DNA from: Chitinophagaceae bacterium
GTDB lineage: Bacteria > Bacteroidota > Bacteroidia > Chitinophagales > Chitinophagaceae
Length of the DNA stretch: 42,233 bases
NCBI GenBank assembly: GCA_947476485.1
Contig: CANJQU010000027.1
Coordinates: 1-42,233, forward strand
Direction of reading: 5' to 3'
The notes beneath the pieces were generated by a model. That model made no database searches. It was not told the origin of the DNA and was given only the letters and a program-made list of their open reading frames with translations. A program made the translations under genes and the position numbers. This document shows, one piece after another, positions 14,824 through 24,154 of the stretch; position 1 is the stretch's first letter, and the number at the start of each line of letters is the position of its first letter.

Positions 14824-17800
14824 ATGAAGTATTTGATTTTTGTATTTTTCCTCCTTATCTCTTTTAACTCGTTCGCGCAACCTACCTGGCAACAACGGGT
14901 AGATACCAAAATTGATGTGCAGCTTGACGACAGGAAGCACATGCTGAATGCATTCGAAGAGTTTATTTACACCAACAATTCGCCGGATACGCTTCGCTTC
15001 ATTTACGTGCACTTATGGCCAAATGCCTATAAAAACGATCATACACCATTTGCTCAGCAAATGGACAGGAATGGCAGTACATCGTTTTACTACTCAAAAC
15101 AAAAAGACCGGGGTTACATTGACAGTCTGCAATTCATGATCGATGGCTTGAGTGCGGAACATTTTATTGCGGAAAATGCGCCTGATATAGCAAGGCTTGA
15201 CCTGTTGAAGCCACTGCTTCCCGGGGCTTCAGTAAAGGTATCCACTCCTTTTCGGGTGAAGATACCAATAGTGTTTTCCAGAATGGGCCACACAGGCCAG
15301 GCTTATTTTATATCCCAGTGGTTCCCAAAGCCCGCAGTCTATGATCAAAAAGGCTGGCATGCAATATCATATCTTGACCAGGGCGAGTTTTTCAGTGAGT
15401 ATGGCTCTTATGATGTAAATATTACCCTTCCCGAAAACTATGTGCTGATGGCAACGGGAAACTGTATGAACGAAAAAGAAAACAAATGGCTGGACAGCCT
15501 CGCCAGCCAGCCACTGCCGGATGATACATTACGTATGCCTGCCACAACGGTTAAGATCCCACCGAGAATCAAGTCTACAGACACGCTGTATAACAAAGGC
15601 TGGCCTTCCAGCAGCCTTGTAATGAAAACAGTGCATTTCCATGAAGATAACGTTCATGATTTCGCCTGGTTTGCAGATAAACGATGGATAGTAAGAAAGG
15701 ATACAGTATTATCACCCGGCAACAACAAACTTGTAACTACATGGGCAGCATTTCTGCCGTCATATCAGAGTGAGTGGAAGAATGCTACCGGGTACATGAA
15801 GGAAACTGTGAAGCACTATGGTAAATGGGTGGGGCCATACCAATATAGCACCATAAAGGCCGTGCTGGGCGATATGCATGCCGGCGGCGGAATGGAGTAC
15901 CCTACTGTGACTATTGTCGATAAATCGATAAGGGCTAACCTGAAAATGGTAATCGTTCATGAACTGGGACACAACTGGTTCTATGGTATGTTGGGCAGCA
16001 ACGAGCGCGAACACCCTTGGATGGACGAAGGTCTCAACACATTTTATGAGCAGAAAACAACCACTGATCTAAACGAGGATTCCTCTGCGACGTTTAAAAT
16101 TGCCATGGATGAAACGGCATTATACTTTGAGCACGCAGCCACACACGAAGATCAGGCTATAGACCAGCCTGCGGCTAACTTCACCAAACTTAATTACGGC
16201 CTTGATGTGTATTATAAAACTGCACTTGCGCTTAAATGGCTGGAGAAATATATCGGTCATGAAGATTTTGAGCGTGGCATGAAGGACTACTACGACAAAT
16301 GGCATTTTCATCATCCATATCCGGAACATTTCAGGGCCTGCCTTGAAAAACACACAACAAGGTCGATAGGCTGGTTCTTTGAAACCATACTGAACACGGA
16401 TAAAAAAATAGATTTTACCATAACAAAAATTAGTGATGGAAGCGCCTCGATCCGTAACAATACAGGGGTTAACGCACCAGTGCTCATAAACGCATACGTG
16501 GATGACAGCCTCACCGGCTCATTCTGGACAGAACCATTTATCGGCACCACTACAATACCATTAAATGGAGTATCGTTCAATAAACTTAGCGTGGATGACG
16601 CTATTCCCGATGGCAAAAAAAATAATAATGTATACCACTCAAAAGGGATATTCCATCATTTCGGGCTGCGTCTCAAGCCATACTTTGGGCTTAACGAGTC
16701 AACCTACGACAAAATATTTTTCCTGCCTTATCTGTGTTACAACCAGTACGATGGCATCATGCCATTGTTGCTGCTCCACAATCTAACCATACCAGAGAAC
16801 CGCTTCCGGTTTGCGATCGCTCCAATGTATTCATTCGCAACAAAGGCTTTTACCGGTGCGGGGTCAATTGGCTACCTATGGTATCCAGGAAATTTCTTCA
16901 AAGAAATAATGTTGCAGGCTGACGCGAAAACCTTTCACTTCGATGAAACTCACGTCAATCTCGACAAAGCTCTATTCACCAGATACACCAAGGTGGCCCC
17001 ATCGCTGAATTTCACGCTCAATGAGTATGATCCGCTAAGCACGGTTACGCGAACGTTGTTACTAAAAGGCTACGGTATCAGTGAGGAACATTTCGATTTT
17101 GGCTCGGATAGTCTGAGTAAGCCTTCTTTAAAAAAAAAGCAAAACTTTTATGGATTGCTTCGCTACAAACATCAGAACAAACGCACCTACAACCCATTCG
17201 ATTATAGCCTGGAAGCCCAAATGGGCACTGATTTTGCGAAGGTCAACCTGGAAGGTAACATGAGGATCGACTACAACAAAAAGAACAAGTCGCTGCATAT
17301 AAGAGGATATCTCGGAAAGTTCTTTCCTATCACCAGCGATCCGGCTGTTACATCCAGATATATGCTCAACGCAAGTTACTCGGGCGTTGACGACTACCTG
17401 TATGACGGCACTTACATCGGACGGAATGCGCACAGTCGCATGGCGGCGCAACAAATATCCATACAAGAAGGAGGCTTTAAAATACCACTGTACAACGGCG
17501 CAGCACGTAGCGATAACTGGATGGCTACGGTAAATCTTAAAACAGATCTGCCGCTGGGCAAGCTACCGATCCGCCTGTTCCTTGACGCCGGGCTTATACC
17601 CAACACCAACCAGTCCTTTAAAAACACAAAGAGCACTACCCTCCTTTATGACGCAGGTATTGAAGTTTATGTGGTGAAAGATATTGTTAGCTTTTACTAC
17701 CCAGTGATAATGAGCAGCGACTTTCAGAATTACATTACAAACACATACGGGCACAAAAACCTTTTCGTAAGAAGCCTTTCATTCAACATTCATTTGCAGA

Positions 17801-17853
17801 ATATCAACTGGCTGAAGGCACCATCTACAATATTGAAGACGGTTGCAAATTAA
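14824..17853 (+). CDS. M1-family zinc metallopeptidase, exported
   Basis: This 1009-residue secreted or periplasmic peptidase has a signal peptide (residues 1-19, ending FNSFAQ). The M1 exopeptidase motif is GGGMEYP near residue 354 (GxMEN type, with Tyr for Asn). The zinc site is HELGH at 379-383 with the third ligand Glu in WMDEGLN, 18 residues later (HExxH-x18-E). The large C-terminal half (about 600-1009) is rich in strand-forming sequence and may be a beta-barrel or a stack of beta-sandwiches. The ATG at 14824 is chosen because the signal peptide starts there. A TATTTTAG box, one mismatch from the -7 consensus, lies just before it. Confidence 0.88.
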   Translation: MKYLIFVFFLLISFNSFAQPTWQQRVDTKIDVQLDDRKHMLNAFEEFIYTNNSPDTLRFIYVHLWPNAYKNDHTPFAQQMDRNGSTSFYYSKQKDRGYIDSLQFMIDGLSAEHFIAENAPDIARLDLLKPLLPGASVKVSTPFRVKIPIVFSRMGHTGQAYFISQWFPKPAVYDQKGWHAISYLDQGEFFSEYGSYDVNITLPENYVLMATGNCMNEKENKWLDSLASQPLPDDTLRMPATTVKIPPRIKSTDTLYNKGWPSSSLVMKTVHFHEDNVHDFAWFADKRWIVRKDTVLSPGNNKLVTTWAAFLPSYQSEWKNATGYMKETVKHYGKWVGPYQYSTIKAVLGDMHAGGGMEYPTVTIVDKSIRANLKMVIVHELGHNWFYGMLGSNEREHPWMDEGLNTFYEQKTTTDLNEDSSATFKIAMDETALYFEHAATHEDQAIDQPAANFTKLNYGLDVYYKTALALKWLEKYIGHEDFERGMKDYYDKWHFHHPYPEHFRACLEKHTTRSIGWFFETILNTDKKIDFTITKISDGSASIRNNTGVNAPVLINAYVDDSLTGSFWTEPFIGTTTIPLNGVSFNKLSVDDAIPDGKKNNNVYHSKGIFHHFGLRLKPYFGLNESTYDKIFFLPYLCYNQYDGIMPLLLLHNLTIPENRFRFAIAPMYSFATKAFTGAGSIGYLWYPGNFFKEIMLQADAKTFHFDETHVNLDKALFTRYTKVAPSLNFTLNEYDPLSTVTRTLLLKGYGISEEHFDFGSDSLSKPSLKKKQNFYGLLRYKHQNKRTYNPFDYSLEAQMGTDFAKVNLEGNMRIDYNKKNKSLHIRGYLGKFFPITSDPAVTSRYMLNASYSGVDDYLYDGTYIGRNAHSRMAAQQISIQEGGFKIPLYNGAARSDNWMATVNLKTDLPLGKLPIRLFLDAGLIPNTNQSFKNTKSTTLLYDAGIEVYVVKDIVSFYYPVIMSSDFQNYITNTYGHKNLFVRSLSFNIHLQNINWLKAPSTILKTVAN

Positions 17854-17872
17854 TTTACAGAAAAAATGGTGT

Positions 17873-19204
17873 CTATTTCTTCTTCTGCCCCCTTGTTTTT
17901 GGCTTGCCGTATTTCTGCATCATCTTGTCAGCGTGACGGATCTTAACATTGACCTTCTTGTTTTTCGCCAGCTTTTCATGAAATGCCGGGTTACCTTCGC
18001 CACGCCTTGGTAGCTGTATCAGCACCTCTTTCATCTTTACCTTAGGCATCTCATCGTCCGTCAATACGGTAGAAATTGCGAGATCCCCGGGCAATTCCAG
18101 AACAGGTACTTCATAATTCATCAACGCTTCAATCTGTGCCAGGTTCTCTTTTTCCTTGTCGGTAACAAAGGTTATTGATATACCGGTCTTATCGGCTCTG
18201 CCGGTTCTTCCGATCCGGTGCATATATGCCTCGGGAACTTCCGGGGTATCGAAATTGATAACGTGGCTTACATCTGCGATGTCAATACCTCTTGCGATAA
18301 CATCGGTTGCTATTATGAACCGATAGTTACCCTGTTGAAACTGGTCTACGGTATTGAACCTGTGATTCTGTGATTTGTTGGAGTGGATAACGCCTACCTT
18401 ACCCTCAAAGCCGGGTTCAATTTCGTCAAACAACTGATCGGCAAGTTGCTTTGTGGCCACAAACACGAGCACTCTGTTCATTTCCTCGTGATGTTCCAGG
18501 AGGTAAGCGAGCATATTTACCTTCGTGTAAAAGTTGGGCACATGATATACGCGTTGATCAATGTTATCCAACGGAGTACCGGTTGGCGCAGCTTCCACTG
18601 TTACCGGCCCTTTAAAATACTCGTTGATCAGCAGTTCCACATCATCCGTCATAGTTGCTGAAAACATAAGATTTTGCCGCTGAGGCGGCAGCATATCCAG
18701 GATGTTCTTCAGTTGCGTCCTAAAGCCAAGGTTCAGCATTTCGTCCACTTCGTCTATTACCAGCTTTTTAATTGATTTCAATTTAAGTGAACCATTCAAC
18801 GCAAGGTCCAGCAATCTGCCGGGAGTTGCCACAAGTACATCAAGGCCATTTTCCACTTGCAATGTTTGTGGCTTCATGTTTACGCCACCGTAAACGCCTA
18901 CTACCTCGAGGGTCATGTAAGTGCTCAGCTTCTTAACTTCCTCCTCTACTTGCTTTACCAGTTCGCGGGTAGGCACAATAATAAGTATTTGCGGCACCCG
19001 GTCCTTGGCATACTTCCATTGTCGTAAACAGGGAAGAAGATAGGCAAAGGTCTTCCCCGTACCAGTCTGGGCAATACCGATAACATCCCGACCGGACATG
19101 ATAACAGAAAATATCTTCTCCTGTATCGTGGTGGGAGTCTTATAGCCAAGATCGTCTAATGCTTTTAATAAAGGATTGCTTAAATTTAATTCATCAAAAG
19201 TCAT
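17873..19204 (-). CDS. DEAD-box RNA helicase with DEVD motif II
   Basis: This 443-residue ATP-dependent RNA helicase probably acts in ribosome assembly or RNA turnover. Motifs in order are: the Q motif region MTFDELNL...PTTIQ, motif I AQTGTGKT (45-52), Ia PTRELVKQ, motif II DEVD instead of DEAD, motif III SAT, motif V ATDVIARGIDI and motif VI HRIGRTGR. The tail is lysine-rich (TRGQKKK) and short. The catalytic Asp-Glu pair is kept, so the Ala-to-Val change should not abolish activity. The start at 19204 begins at the Q motif; the in-frame ATG at 19252 adds sixteen residues. The gene converges with the M1 peptidase gene. Confidence 0.93.
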   Translation of the reverse strand: MTFDELNLSNPLLKALDDLGYKTPTTIQEKIFSVIMSGRDVIGIAQTGTGKTFAYLLPCLRQWKYAKDRVPQILIIVPTRELVKQVEEEVKKLSTYMTLEVVGVYGGVNMKPQTLQVENGLDVLVATPGRLLDLALNGSLKLKSIKKLVIDEVDEMLNLGFRTQLKNILDMLPPQRQNLMFSATMTDDVELLINEYFKGPVTVEAAPTGTPLDNIDQRVYHVPNFYTKVNMLAYLLEHHEEMNRVLVFVATKQLADQLFDEIEPGFEGKVGVIHSNKSQNHRFNTVDQFQQGNYRFIIATDVIARGIDIADVSHVINFDTPEVPEAYMHRIGRTGRADKTGISITFVTDKEKENLAQIEALMNYEVPVLELPGDLAISTVLTDDEMPKVKMKEVLIQLPRRGEGNPAFHEKLAKNKKVNVKIRHADKMMQKYGKPKTRGQKKK

Positions 19205-19286
19205 ACCGGTTGTAATAAGTTCCTGCGAAGGTAACTCATTATTGACTGGCATGAATTGTGCACGATCTAATCGTTAAAACAGGCCA

Positions 19287-19514
19287 ATGAAAAAATATAT
19301 ACTGCTCACCATTCTCGCCACCAGCAGCTGTTTCACACCATCCTATGGCCAGGTCGTTATGCGAAAAGCCGAGGAAAAAGCGGCAAAGAAGGATGAAAAG
19401 AGGGAGGAAAAGGACCGCCGAAAACAGAAACGCACAGACAAGCGAAAGGACAAACAACTGGAAAAGAAGGTGAACAAAGACATAAAAAAAGGACGAAGTG
19501 ATATCCCGGATTAG
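19287..19514 (+). CDS. small exported lysine/glutamate-rich protein
   Basis: This 75-residue protein has a signal peptide of about 21 residues, with cleavage near SYGQ, followed by an almost purely charged stretch (EKAAKKDEKREEKDRRKQ) predicted to be helical or disordered. The cysteine at residue 15 has a poor lipobox. I cannot assign a family; similar short basic exported proteins are scattered in Bacteroidota. It is divergent from the DEAD-box gene and followed after about 110 bases by the Mla genes. Confidence 0.6.
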   Translation: MKKYILLTILATSSCFTPSYGQVVMRKAEEKAAKKDEKREEKDRRKQKRTDKRKDKQLEKKVNKDIKKGRSDIPD

Positions 19515-19623
19515 GCGCTAGCTTCAAATCCGCGGATTCATTTTCCTGCTAGTCAGTGTGGCCGATTATTTTTAGTGGCACGGTTTTTTGCTTTCTGTAT
19601 CAGATTGCAAATCAGCATACATA

Positions 19624-20400
19624 ATGGCGCAGGAAATTTATATACCATCTTATAAAAGAGTATTAGAAGAGGCAGGCAACCAGGTATTGTTCATGTTCCG
19701 GTTTTTCCGGAATATTTTCCGTTTCGATTTCGAATGGAACGAACTGGTGCGGCAGTGCTACATGATCGGCTACCGGTCTTTTCCGCTGGTAGCAATAACA
19801 GGCTTCATTGTTGGCTTCGTAATGACGCTACAGGCGGAGCCCACCATGAAGGAGTTTGGTGCAGAAAGCTATATCCCCCGCATGGTGGCAGTGTCCCTGA
19901 TCCGGGAAATCTGTCCGGTGATCATTGCATTGATCTGCGCGGGCAAAGTGGCGTCCGGTATAGGAGCAGAACTGGGTAGTATGAAGGTCACCGAGCAAGT
20001 TGAGGCCATGGAAGTATCCGGAGCCAATCCTATACAATACCTTGTTGTCACCCGCATTCTTGCATGTATGTTTATGATTCCCTTACTCAACATTGCAGCT
20101 GAGGGACTTGGCCTGTTAGGCAGCTATGCAGGTATAAATATCGGGGAACATGTCAGCCCTGTTTTGTTCTTCAATAAAGCATTTACCAGTATTACATTCG
20201 GCGATCTGCTTCCTTCATTTATCAAAACGGTCTTTTTTGGTTTTGCCATCGGCTTTGTGGGCTGCTACAAAGGTTACAATTCCGACCGGGGTACCGAAAG
20301 CGTCGGCATCGCTGCTAACTCCGCAGTTGTGAATGCCTCGTTGTGGATCATTGTGATGGATGCTATCGCAGTGCAGCTAACAAACGCCCTAGGGTATTAA
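19624..20400 (+). CDS. mlaE: MlaE-type ABC transporter permease
   Basis: This 258-residue inner-membrane permease is the channel component of the MlaFED/Mce complex, which moves phospholipids between the inner and outer membranes. Typical features are GFIVGFVMTLQ, the conserved PRMVAVSLIREICPVI, the GSMKVTEQVEAMEVSG segment and VGCYKGYN near the C-terminus, with five or six hydrophobic segments. The ATG at 19624 is chosen over a TTG at 19588. The ATPase starts nine bases downstream, followed by the MCE protein, which makes one operon. Confidence 0.92.
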   Translation: MAQEIYIPSYKRVLEEAGNQVLFMFRFFRNIFRFDFEWNELVRQCYMIGYRSFPLVAITGFIVGFVMTLQAEPTMKEFGAESYIPRMVAVSLIREICPVIIALICAGKVASGIGAELGSMKVTEQVEAMEVSGANPIQYLVVTRILACMFMIPLLNIAAEGLGLLGSYAGINIGEHVSPVLFFNKAFTSITFGDLLPSFIKTVFFGFAIGFVGCYKGYNSDRGTESVGIAANSAVVNASLWIIVMDAIAVQLTNALGY

Positions 20401-20409
20401 ACAACAATA

Positions 20410-21177
20410 ATGAAAGAAGAAACTAAAACAGAGCATACAACAGCAGATAACGGGCCTGTTATCTCAATAAAGGGGCTTGCCAAATCATTCGGATCCAACA
20501 CAGTATTGCAGGATATAAACATGGATCTCCATAAAGAAGAGAACCTCGTAATATTGGGCAAATCGGGAACCGGAAAATCAGTTACTATAAAGTGCATCGT
20601 CGGACTATTAGCACAAGACAAGGGGCAGATCAAAGTATTTAATGAAGAGGTATCTACCCTGTCTGAAGATCAGCTCAAGGAGTTGCGCATCAGAATAGGA
20701 TTCTTGTTCCAGAGCGGGGCTCTGTATGACTCAATGACGGTACGCGAAAATCTTGAATTCCCACTTAGAAGAGTGCTCAAGCTGCGCGACAAAAGCGACA
20801 TTGACAAACGGGTTGAGGAAATACTGGAAGGGGTTGGACTGCCTGATGCAATAGATAAAATGCCATCGGAACTTTCCGGTGGGATGCGTAAGCGTATCGG
20901 CCTCGCAAGGACCATGATCCTCAAGCCTGAGATAATGCTCTATGACGAGCCTACCACAGGCCTTGATCCAATCACTTCAAAAGAGATCAGCGAATTGATT
21001 CAAAGCATGAAGACCAATTACCACGTTTCATCGATAATCATCACCCACGACATCGCCTGCGCCAAGATCACCGCTGACCGTATCCTGGTAATGGACAGCG
21101 GTACGATTGTAGCCGAGGGCAGCTTTGATGAATTGGAACATTCAAAAGACAAACTAGTAAATTCTTTTTTTAAATAA
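20410..21177 (+). CDS. mlaF: MlaF-type ABC transporter ATP-binding protein
   Basis: This 255-residue ATPase energises the Mla/Mce lipid transporter. The Walker A is GKSGTGKS (50-57), the ABC signature is LSGGMRKR, Walker B is IMLYDEPTTGLDP and the H-loop His is in IITHD. A Q-loop FQSGALYDSMTVREN follows the usual Mla pattern. It lies between mlaE (nine bases) and the MCE gene (six bases). No MlaB STAS-domain gene is present in this cluster. Confidence 0.94.
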   Translation: MKEETKTEHTTADNGPVISIKGLAKSFGSNTVLQDINMDLHKEENLVILGKSGTGKSVTIKCIVGLLAQDKGQIKVFNEEVSTLSEDQLKELRIRIGFLFQSGALYDSMTVRENLEFPLRRVLKLRDKSDIDKRVEEILEGVGLPDAIDKMPSELSGGMRKRIGLARTMILKPEIMLYDEPTTGLDPITSKEISELIQSMKTNYHVSSIIITHDIACAKITADRILVMDSGTIVAEGSFDELEHSKDKLVNSFFK

Positions 21178-21183
21178 CATTTT

Positions 21184-21966
21184 ATGAAAGCTACATTCGG
21201 GCAAAAAGTAAAAACCGGCATCTTTACATTCGCAGGGTTGGTGCTGCTAATCGGGGGTATATTCCTTATCGGAAAAAACAAGAACATGTTCGGGGATACT
21301 TTTCATATCTATGGCACGTTCAGAAACGTGGGCGGACTTCAGGTAGGCAACAATGTACGCTTCGTGGGCATTAATGTGGGCACGGTAGAAAGTATCCACA
21401 TCATTTCAGATACGCTTGCGAGAGTAGATATGGTCATAAAAGAAAAAGCACACCCTTTTATTAAGAGCGATGCCATAGCCAACATTGGCTCAGATGGCCT
21501 GATGGGTGATAAGCTGATAATTATCTCTGCAACATCAGATAATGCTGTCATCATAAAAGACAAAGGCCTGATCGAAACAGTAGACCCTGTGGACTTTGGC
21601 CAGGTAATGGATAAAGTAAGCCGGATAGCAGACAACGCTGAGGTGATCACTGAGCAACTGGCAGGTATCGCAACACAAATAAACGCAGGAAAAGGAAGTA
21701 TAGGCACACTGTTATACAGTGATAAAGTAGCTAAGAACCTTGAGGGAAGCGTGGATAACCTGAAACAGGGAACCGCAGGTTTTTCTCAGAATATGGACGC
21801 ACTCAAGCACAATTTCCTGCTCAAAGGGTACTATAAAAAGAAAGCGCGTGCTAAGGAACAACAGGAAACCATTGAGCAATTCAAAGAGGATACAACCGGT
21901 CAGAACCTGAACAAAAAAGAAAAACGGAAAGCTGAGCGAAAGCTGAAAAAGGAATTGAAGCAGTGA
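21184..21966 (+). CDS. mlaD: MlaD/MCE-domain lipid-binding protein
   Basis: This 260-residue protein has one N-terminal membrane anchor (about 13-30), a single MCE domain (about 38-118, with YGTFRNVGGLQVGNNVRFVG and GVNVGTV-like strands) and a helical, charged tail ending in a lysine/glutamate-rich stretch. MCE proteins form a hexameric ring that holds lipids between MlaE and a periplasmic carrier. It completes the MlaEFD set. MlaC and MlaA are not nearby, as is common in Bacteroidota. It ends one base before the convergent mtgA stop. Confidence 0.9.
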   Translation: MKATFGQKVKTGIFTFAGLVLLIGGIFLIGKNKNMFGDTFHIYGTFRNVGGLQVGNNVRFVGINVGTVESIHIISDTLARVDMVIKEKAHPFIKSDAIANIGSDGLMGDKLIIISATSDNAVIIKDKGLIETVDPVDFGQVMDKVSRIADNAEVITEQLAGIATQINAGKGSIGTLLYSDKVAKNLEGSVDNLKQGTAGFSQNMDALKHNFLLKGYYKKKARAKEQQETIEQFKEDTTGQNLNKKEKRKAERKLKKELKQ

Positions 21967-21967
21967 C

Positions 21968-22693
21968 CTATGGAGTTCGGATGACGTCTTCAACATCCTC
22001 ATCCCCCTCCAGGTTCTCCATTTGTGCCAGTATGTGATTGGTACGCCACTGTACTATCCGGCTCGTCGGTTTCACGGTATATTTCTTCGGATTCGGCAGG
22101 CTCGCGATGATCATTGCGGCCTCCGTGCGGGTAAGGTCTTTGGCATGCTTATTAAAATAGGCCTTGGAAGCCGCTTCTATACCAAAAATACCCGGCCCCA
22201 TTTCAATTACGTTAAGATACACTTCCATTATACGCCGCTTGCCCCAGGTCCATTCTATAAGCTGCGTGAAATAAAATTCGGGGGCTTTACGCACATATCT
22301 GCCCAACCCACTACCCTGCCACAGAAATACATTCTTGGCCGTCTGCTGGCTTATAGTGCTGGCGCCGCCACCTCGTTCCCGCTTTTTCTTACCCGGCCTG
22401 GCGTTCATACTTTTTTCAATCGACTTCCAGTCGAACCCATTATGTTCGGGAAACAACTGGTCTTCACTGGCTATTGCCGCGAGTTTCACATTGCGAGGGA
22501 TATTCTTCCAGTTTACATAACTTCTCTTCAGGCCGTAACCACCAGTTACGCCGCCGATCTGCGTTATAGTTATCGGAGGCATCATCCACCTGCAAAGAAT
22601 AAGGTATACCGAGGAGGAAATAAACAGTATAAACGTTATGCGAAGTATATATTTAAGAACCCTCTTTGCGCGGGACGATTTGCTTGCATTCAT
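21968..22693 (-). CDS. mtgA: monofunctional biosynthetic peptidoglycan transglycosylase
   Basis: This 241-residue membrane-anchored glycosyltransferase (GT51) polymerises lipid II into glycan chains. An N-terminal membrane segment (about 13-33) is followed by the catalytic motif region IASEDQLFPEHNGFDW with the catalytic Glu, then the GGASTISQQTAKNVFL motif and KRRIMEVYLNVIEMG. No transpeptidase domain follows, which marks it as MtgA rather than a bifunctional PBP. The end of the gene touches mlaD (one base), so the pair is convergent and read-through between them is likely. Confidence 0.95.
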   Translation of the reverse strand: MNASKSSRAKRVLKYILRITFILFISSSVYLILCRWMMPPITITQIGGVTGGYGLKRSYVNWKNIPRNVKLAAIASEDQLFPEHNGFDWKSIEKSMNARPGKKKRERGGGASTISQQTAKNVFLWQGSGLGRYVRKAPEFYFTQLIEWTWGKRRIMEVYLNVIEMGPGIFGIEAASKAYFNKHAKDLTRTEAAMIIASLPNPKKYTVKPTSRIVQWRTNHILAQMENLEGDEDVEDVIRTP

Positions 22694-22701
22694 TTAATGA
22701 G

Positions 22702-22709
22702 CAAAATTA
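22702..22709 (-). promoter_or_regulatory. Bacteroidota -7 box for mtgA
   Basis: TAATTTTG on the minus strand fits TAnnTTTG and ends eight bases before the mtgA ATG, giving another very short or absent leader. Confidence 0.45.
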
Positions 22710-22832
22710 ATAACTATAATGACAAATAGGGCTATAACCCGGATTTACGAAGATCAAATCTGCCTCATTGCTATATTTATACTTTCCCCATTTATTTTAC
22801 CAACTTCATTTAGAAAAATGCAGGCAAAAGTT

Positions 22833-22840
22833 TACATTTG
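22833..22840 (+). promoter_or_regulatory. Bacteroidota promoter for the small membrane protein-hldD pair
   Basis: TACATTTG fits the -7 consensus TAnnTTTG and lies 21 bases before the ATG at 22862. TTTA at 22809-22812, 20 bases upstream, is one mismatch from the -33 TTTG at normal spacing. This is the best complete promoter in the window. Confidence 0.55.
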
Positions 22841-22861
22841 CACAACGAAAAAAAGTAACTC

Positions 22862-23143
22862 ATGAGCCACGATACAAATCACGGACAATCAACGGAAAAT
22901 AAGACCATAATATCTTTCAAGAATTCTTTCTGGCTGGTAATTATTATCGTCGGACTTTTCATTGCCGCTCTTAATTTCATCCAGGTAGAAAGCGCTGGGG
23001 AAGGCGAAGGGGAAGGTAAAGGCAAAGAAGCTTCTGAAATGCATGCAACACATGGCCACGAAAAAAGCGAGAGCAAAGCGGAAGAACACCAAAAAGCTGA
23101 GCACGAGACGGAAACAAAGGAAGCTGAAAAAAGCGCCAAGTAA
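22862..23143 (+). CDS. small membrane protein with Glu/His/Lys-rich tail
   Basis: This 93-residue protein has one membrane segment (about residues 24-41, FWLVIIIVGLFIAALNFI) with a short hydrophilic N-terminus. The second half is low-complexity: GEGEGEGKGKE, then repeated His-Glu-Lys groups with a HATHGHE cluster that might bind metal. I do not recognise the family. It lies 17 bases before hldD and likely shares its transcript. The function is unknown. Confidence 0.65.
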   Translation: MSHDTNHGQSTENKTIISFKNSFWLVIIIVGLFIAALNFIQVESAGEGEGEGKGKEASEMHATHGHEKSESKAEEHQKAEHETETKEAEKSAK

Positions 23144-23160
23144 TACCTACCCCTGTGGAA

Positions 23161-24141
23161 ATGGAACATAATGATGTGATTGCCGTAACAGGCGCTGCTG
23201 GTTTTATTGGCAGCTACCTTGTGGGTTACCTGAACCGTCTCGGATATGAGCGGTTGGTGCTGGTTGACGACTTCTCTGATGAGCATAAATCTGCTAATCT
23301 ATCCGGCAAAAAATTCCTGCACAAAATACACCGCGAACAATTCTTTGATTGGGAGCAGGCACATCCAGGATTTATGACGTATGTATTTCATCTTGGCGCC
23401 CGTACGGACACCACCGAAATGGATTACGAGGTTCATAAAAAATGGAACCTTGATTATTCTAAACGAATTTGGGATCTCTGTACCGCAAATAATATACCCC
23501 TTGTTTATGCCTCGTCGGCAGCCACATATGGCAATGGCGAGCATGGCTATGTTGATCACCATGACATTGCGGCAAAACTGCATCCGTTAAATCCATATGG
23601 CGTTTCCAAAAATGAGTTTGATATCTGGGCGCTGGAACAGAAGAATACACCCCCGTTTTGGGCCGGACTTAAATTCTTTAATGTTTTTGGCCCCAACGAA
23701 TATCACAAGGGACGGATGGCATCCGTAATTTTCCACGCATTCAACCAGGTAAGAGAAAAAGGCGAAGTAAAGCTGTTCCGATCTCACAACCCTGCCTATA
23801 AAGACGGAGAGCAGATACGTGACTTCATTTATGTAAAAGATGTCGTAAACATATGCTTGTGGCTGATGCAAAACCAACCCGCCAGTGGCCTGTACAACTG
23901 TGGCACTGGCAAGGCGCGCACGTTCAAAGACCTCGTAAAAGCGATATTTGACACATTAGAAATACCCGAACAAATAGTATACGTAGACACGCCAATAGAC
24001 ATCCGCGACAAATACCAGTACTTCACCGAGGCGGATATGAATAAACTACGCCAAGCTGGCTACAACGAACCTTTCTATTCACTTGAGGCCGGTGTGAAGG
24101 AATACGTGAGCGAATACCTGAAAGAAGGCAAATATTTTTAG
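23161..24141 (+). CDS. hldD: ADP-L-glycero-D-manno-heptose 6-epimerase
   Basis: This 326-residue NAD(P)-binding short-chain enzyme makes ADP-L-glycero-beta-D-manno-heptose for the LPS inner core. The Rossmann motif GAAGFIGSYLVG is at the N-terminus. The catalytic Ser and Tyr-Lys are in YASSAATYGNG and YGVSKNEFD. Family segments FFNVFGPNEYHKGRMASV and GEQIRDFIYVKDVV are present. The start is ATG 23161; a GTG at 23155 would add two residues. With the KdsC-like gene it points to LPS core synthesis. The gene ends just before a terminator hairpin that serves the convergent gene. Confidence 0.94.
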   Translation: MEHNDVIAVTGAAGFIGSYLVGYLNRLGYERLVLVDDFSDEHKSANLSGKKFLHKIHREQFFDWEQAHPGFMTYVFHLGARTDTTEMDYEVHKKWNLDYSKRIWDLCTANNIPLVYASSAATYGNGEHGYVDHHDIAAKLHPLNPYGVSKNEFDIWALEQKNTPPFWAGLKFFNVFGPNEYHKGRMASVIFHAFNQVREKGEVKLFRSHNPAYKDGEQIRDFIYVKDVVNICLWLMQNQPASGLYNCGTGKARTFKDLVKAIFDTLEIPEQIVYVDTPIDIRDKYQYFTEADMNKLRQAGYNEPFYSLEAGVKEYVSEYLKEGKYF

Positions 24142-24154
24142 CCACATTGTCCCA

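Noticed and set aside
22022-22729. 235-codon plus-strand frame over mtgA
   Set aside because: It is entirely antisense to mtgA, whose motifs are unmistakable.
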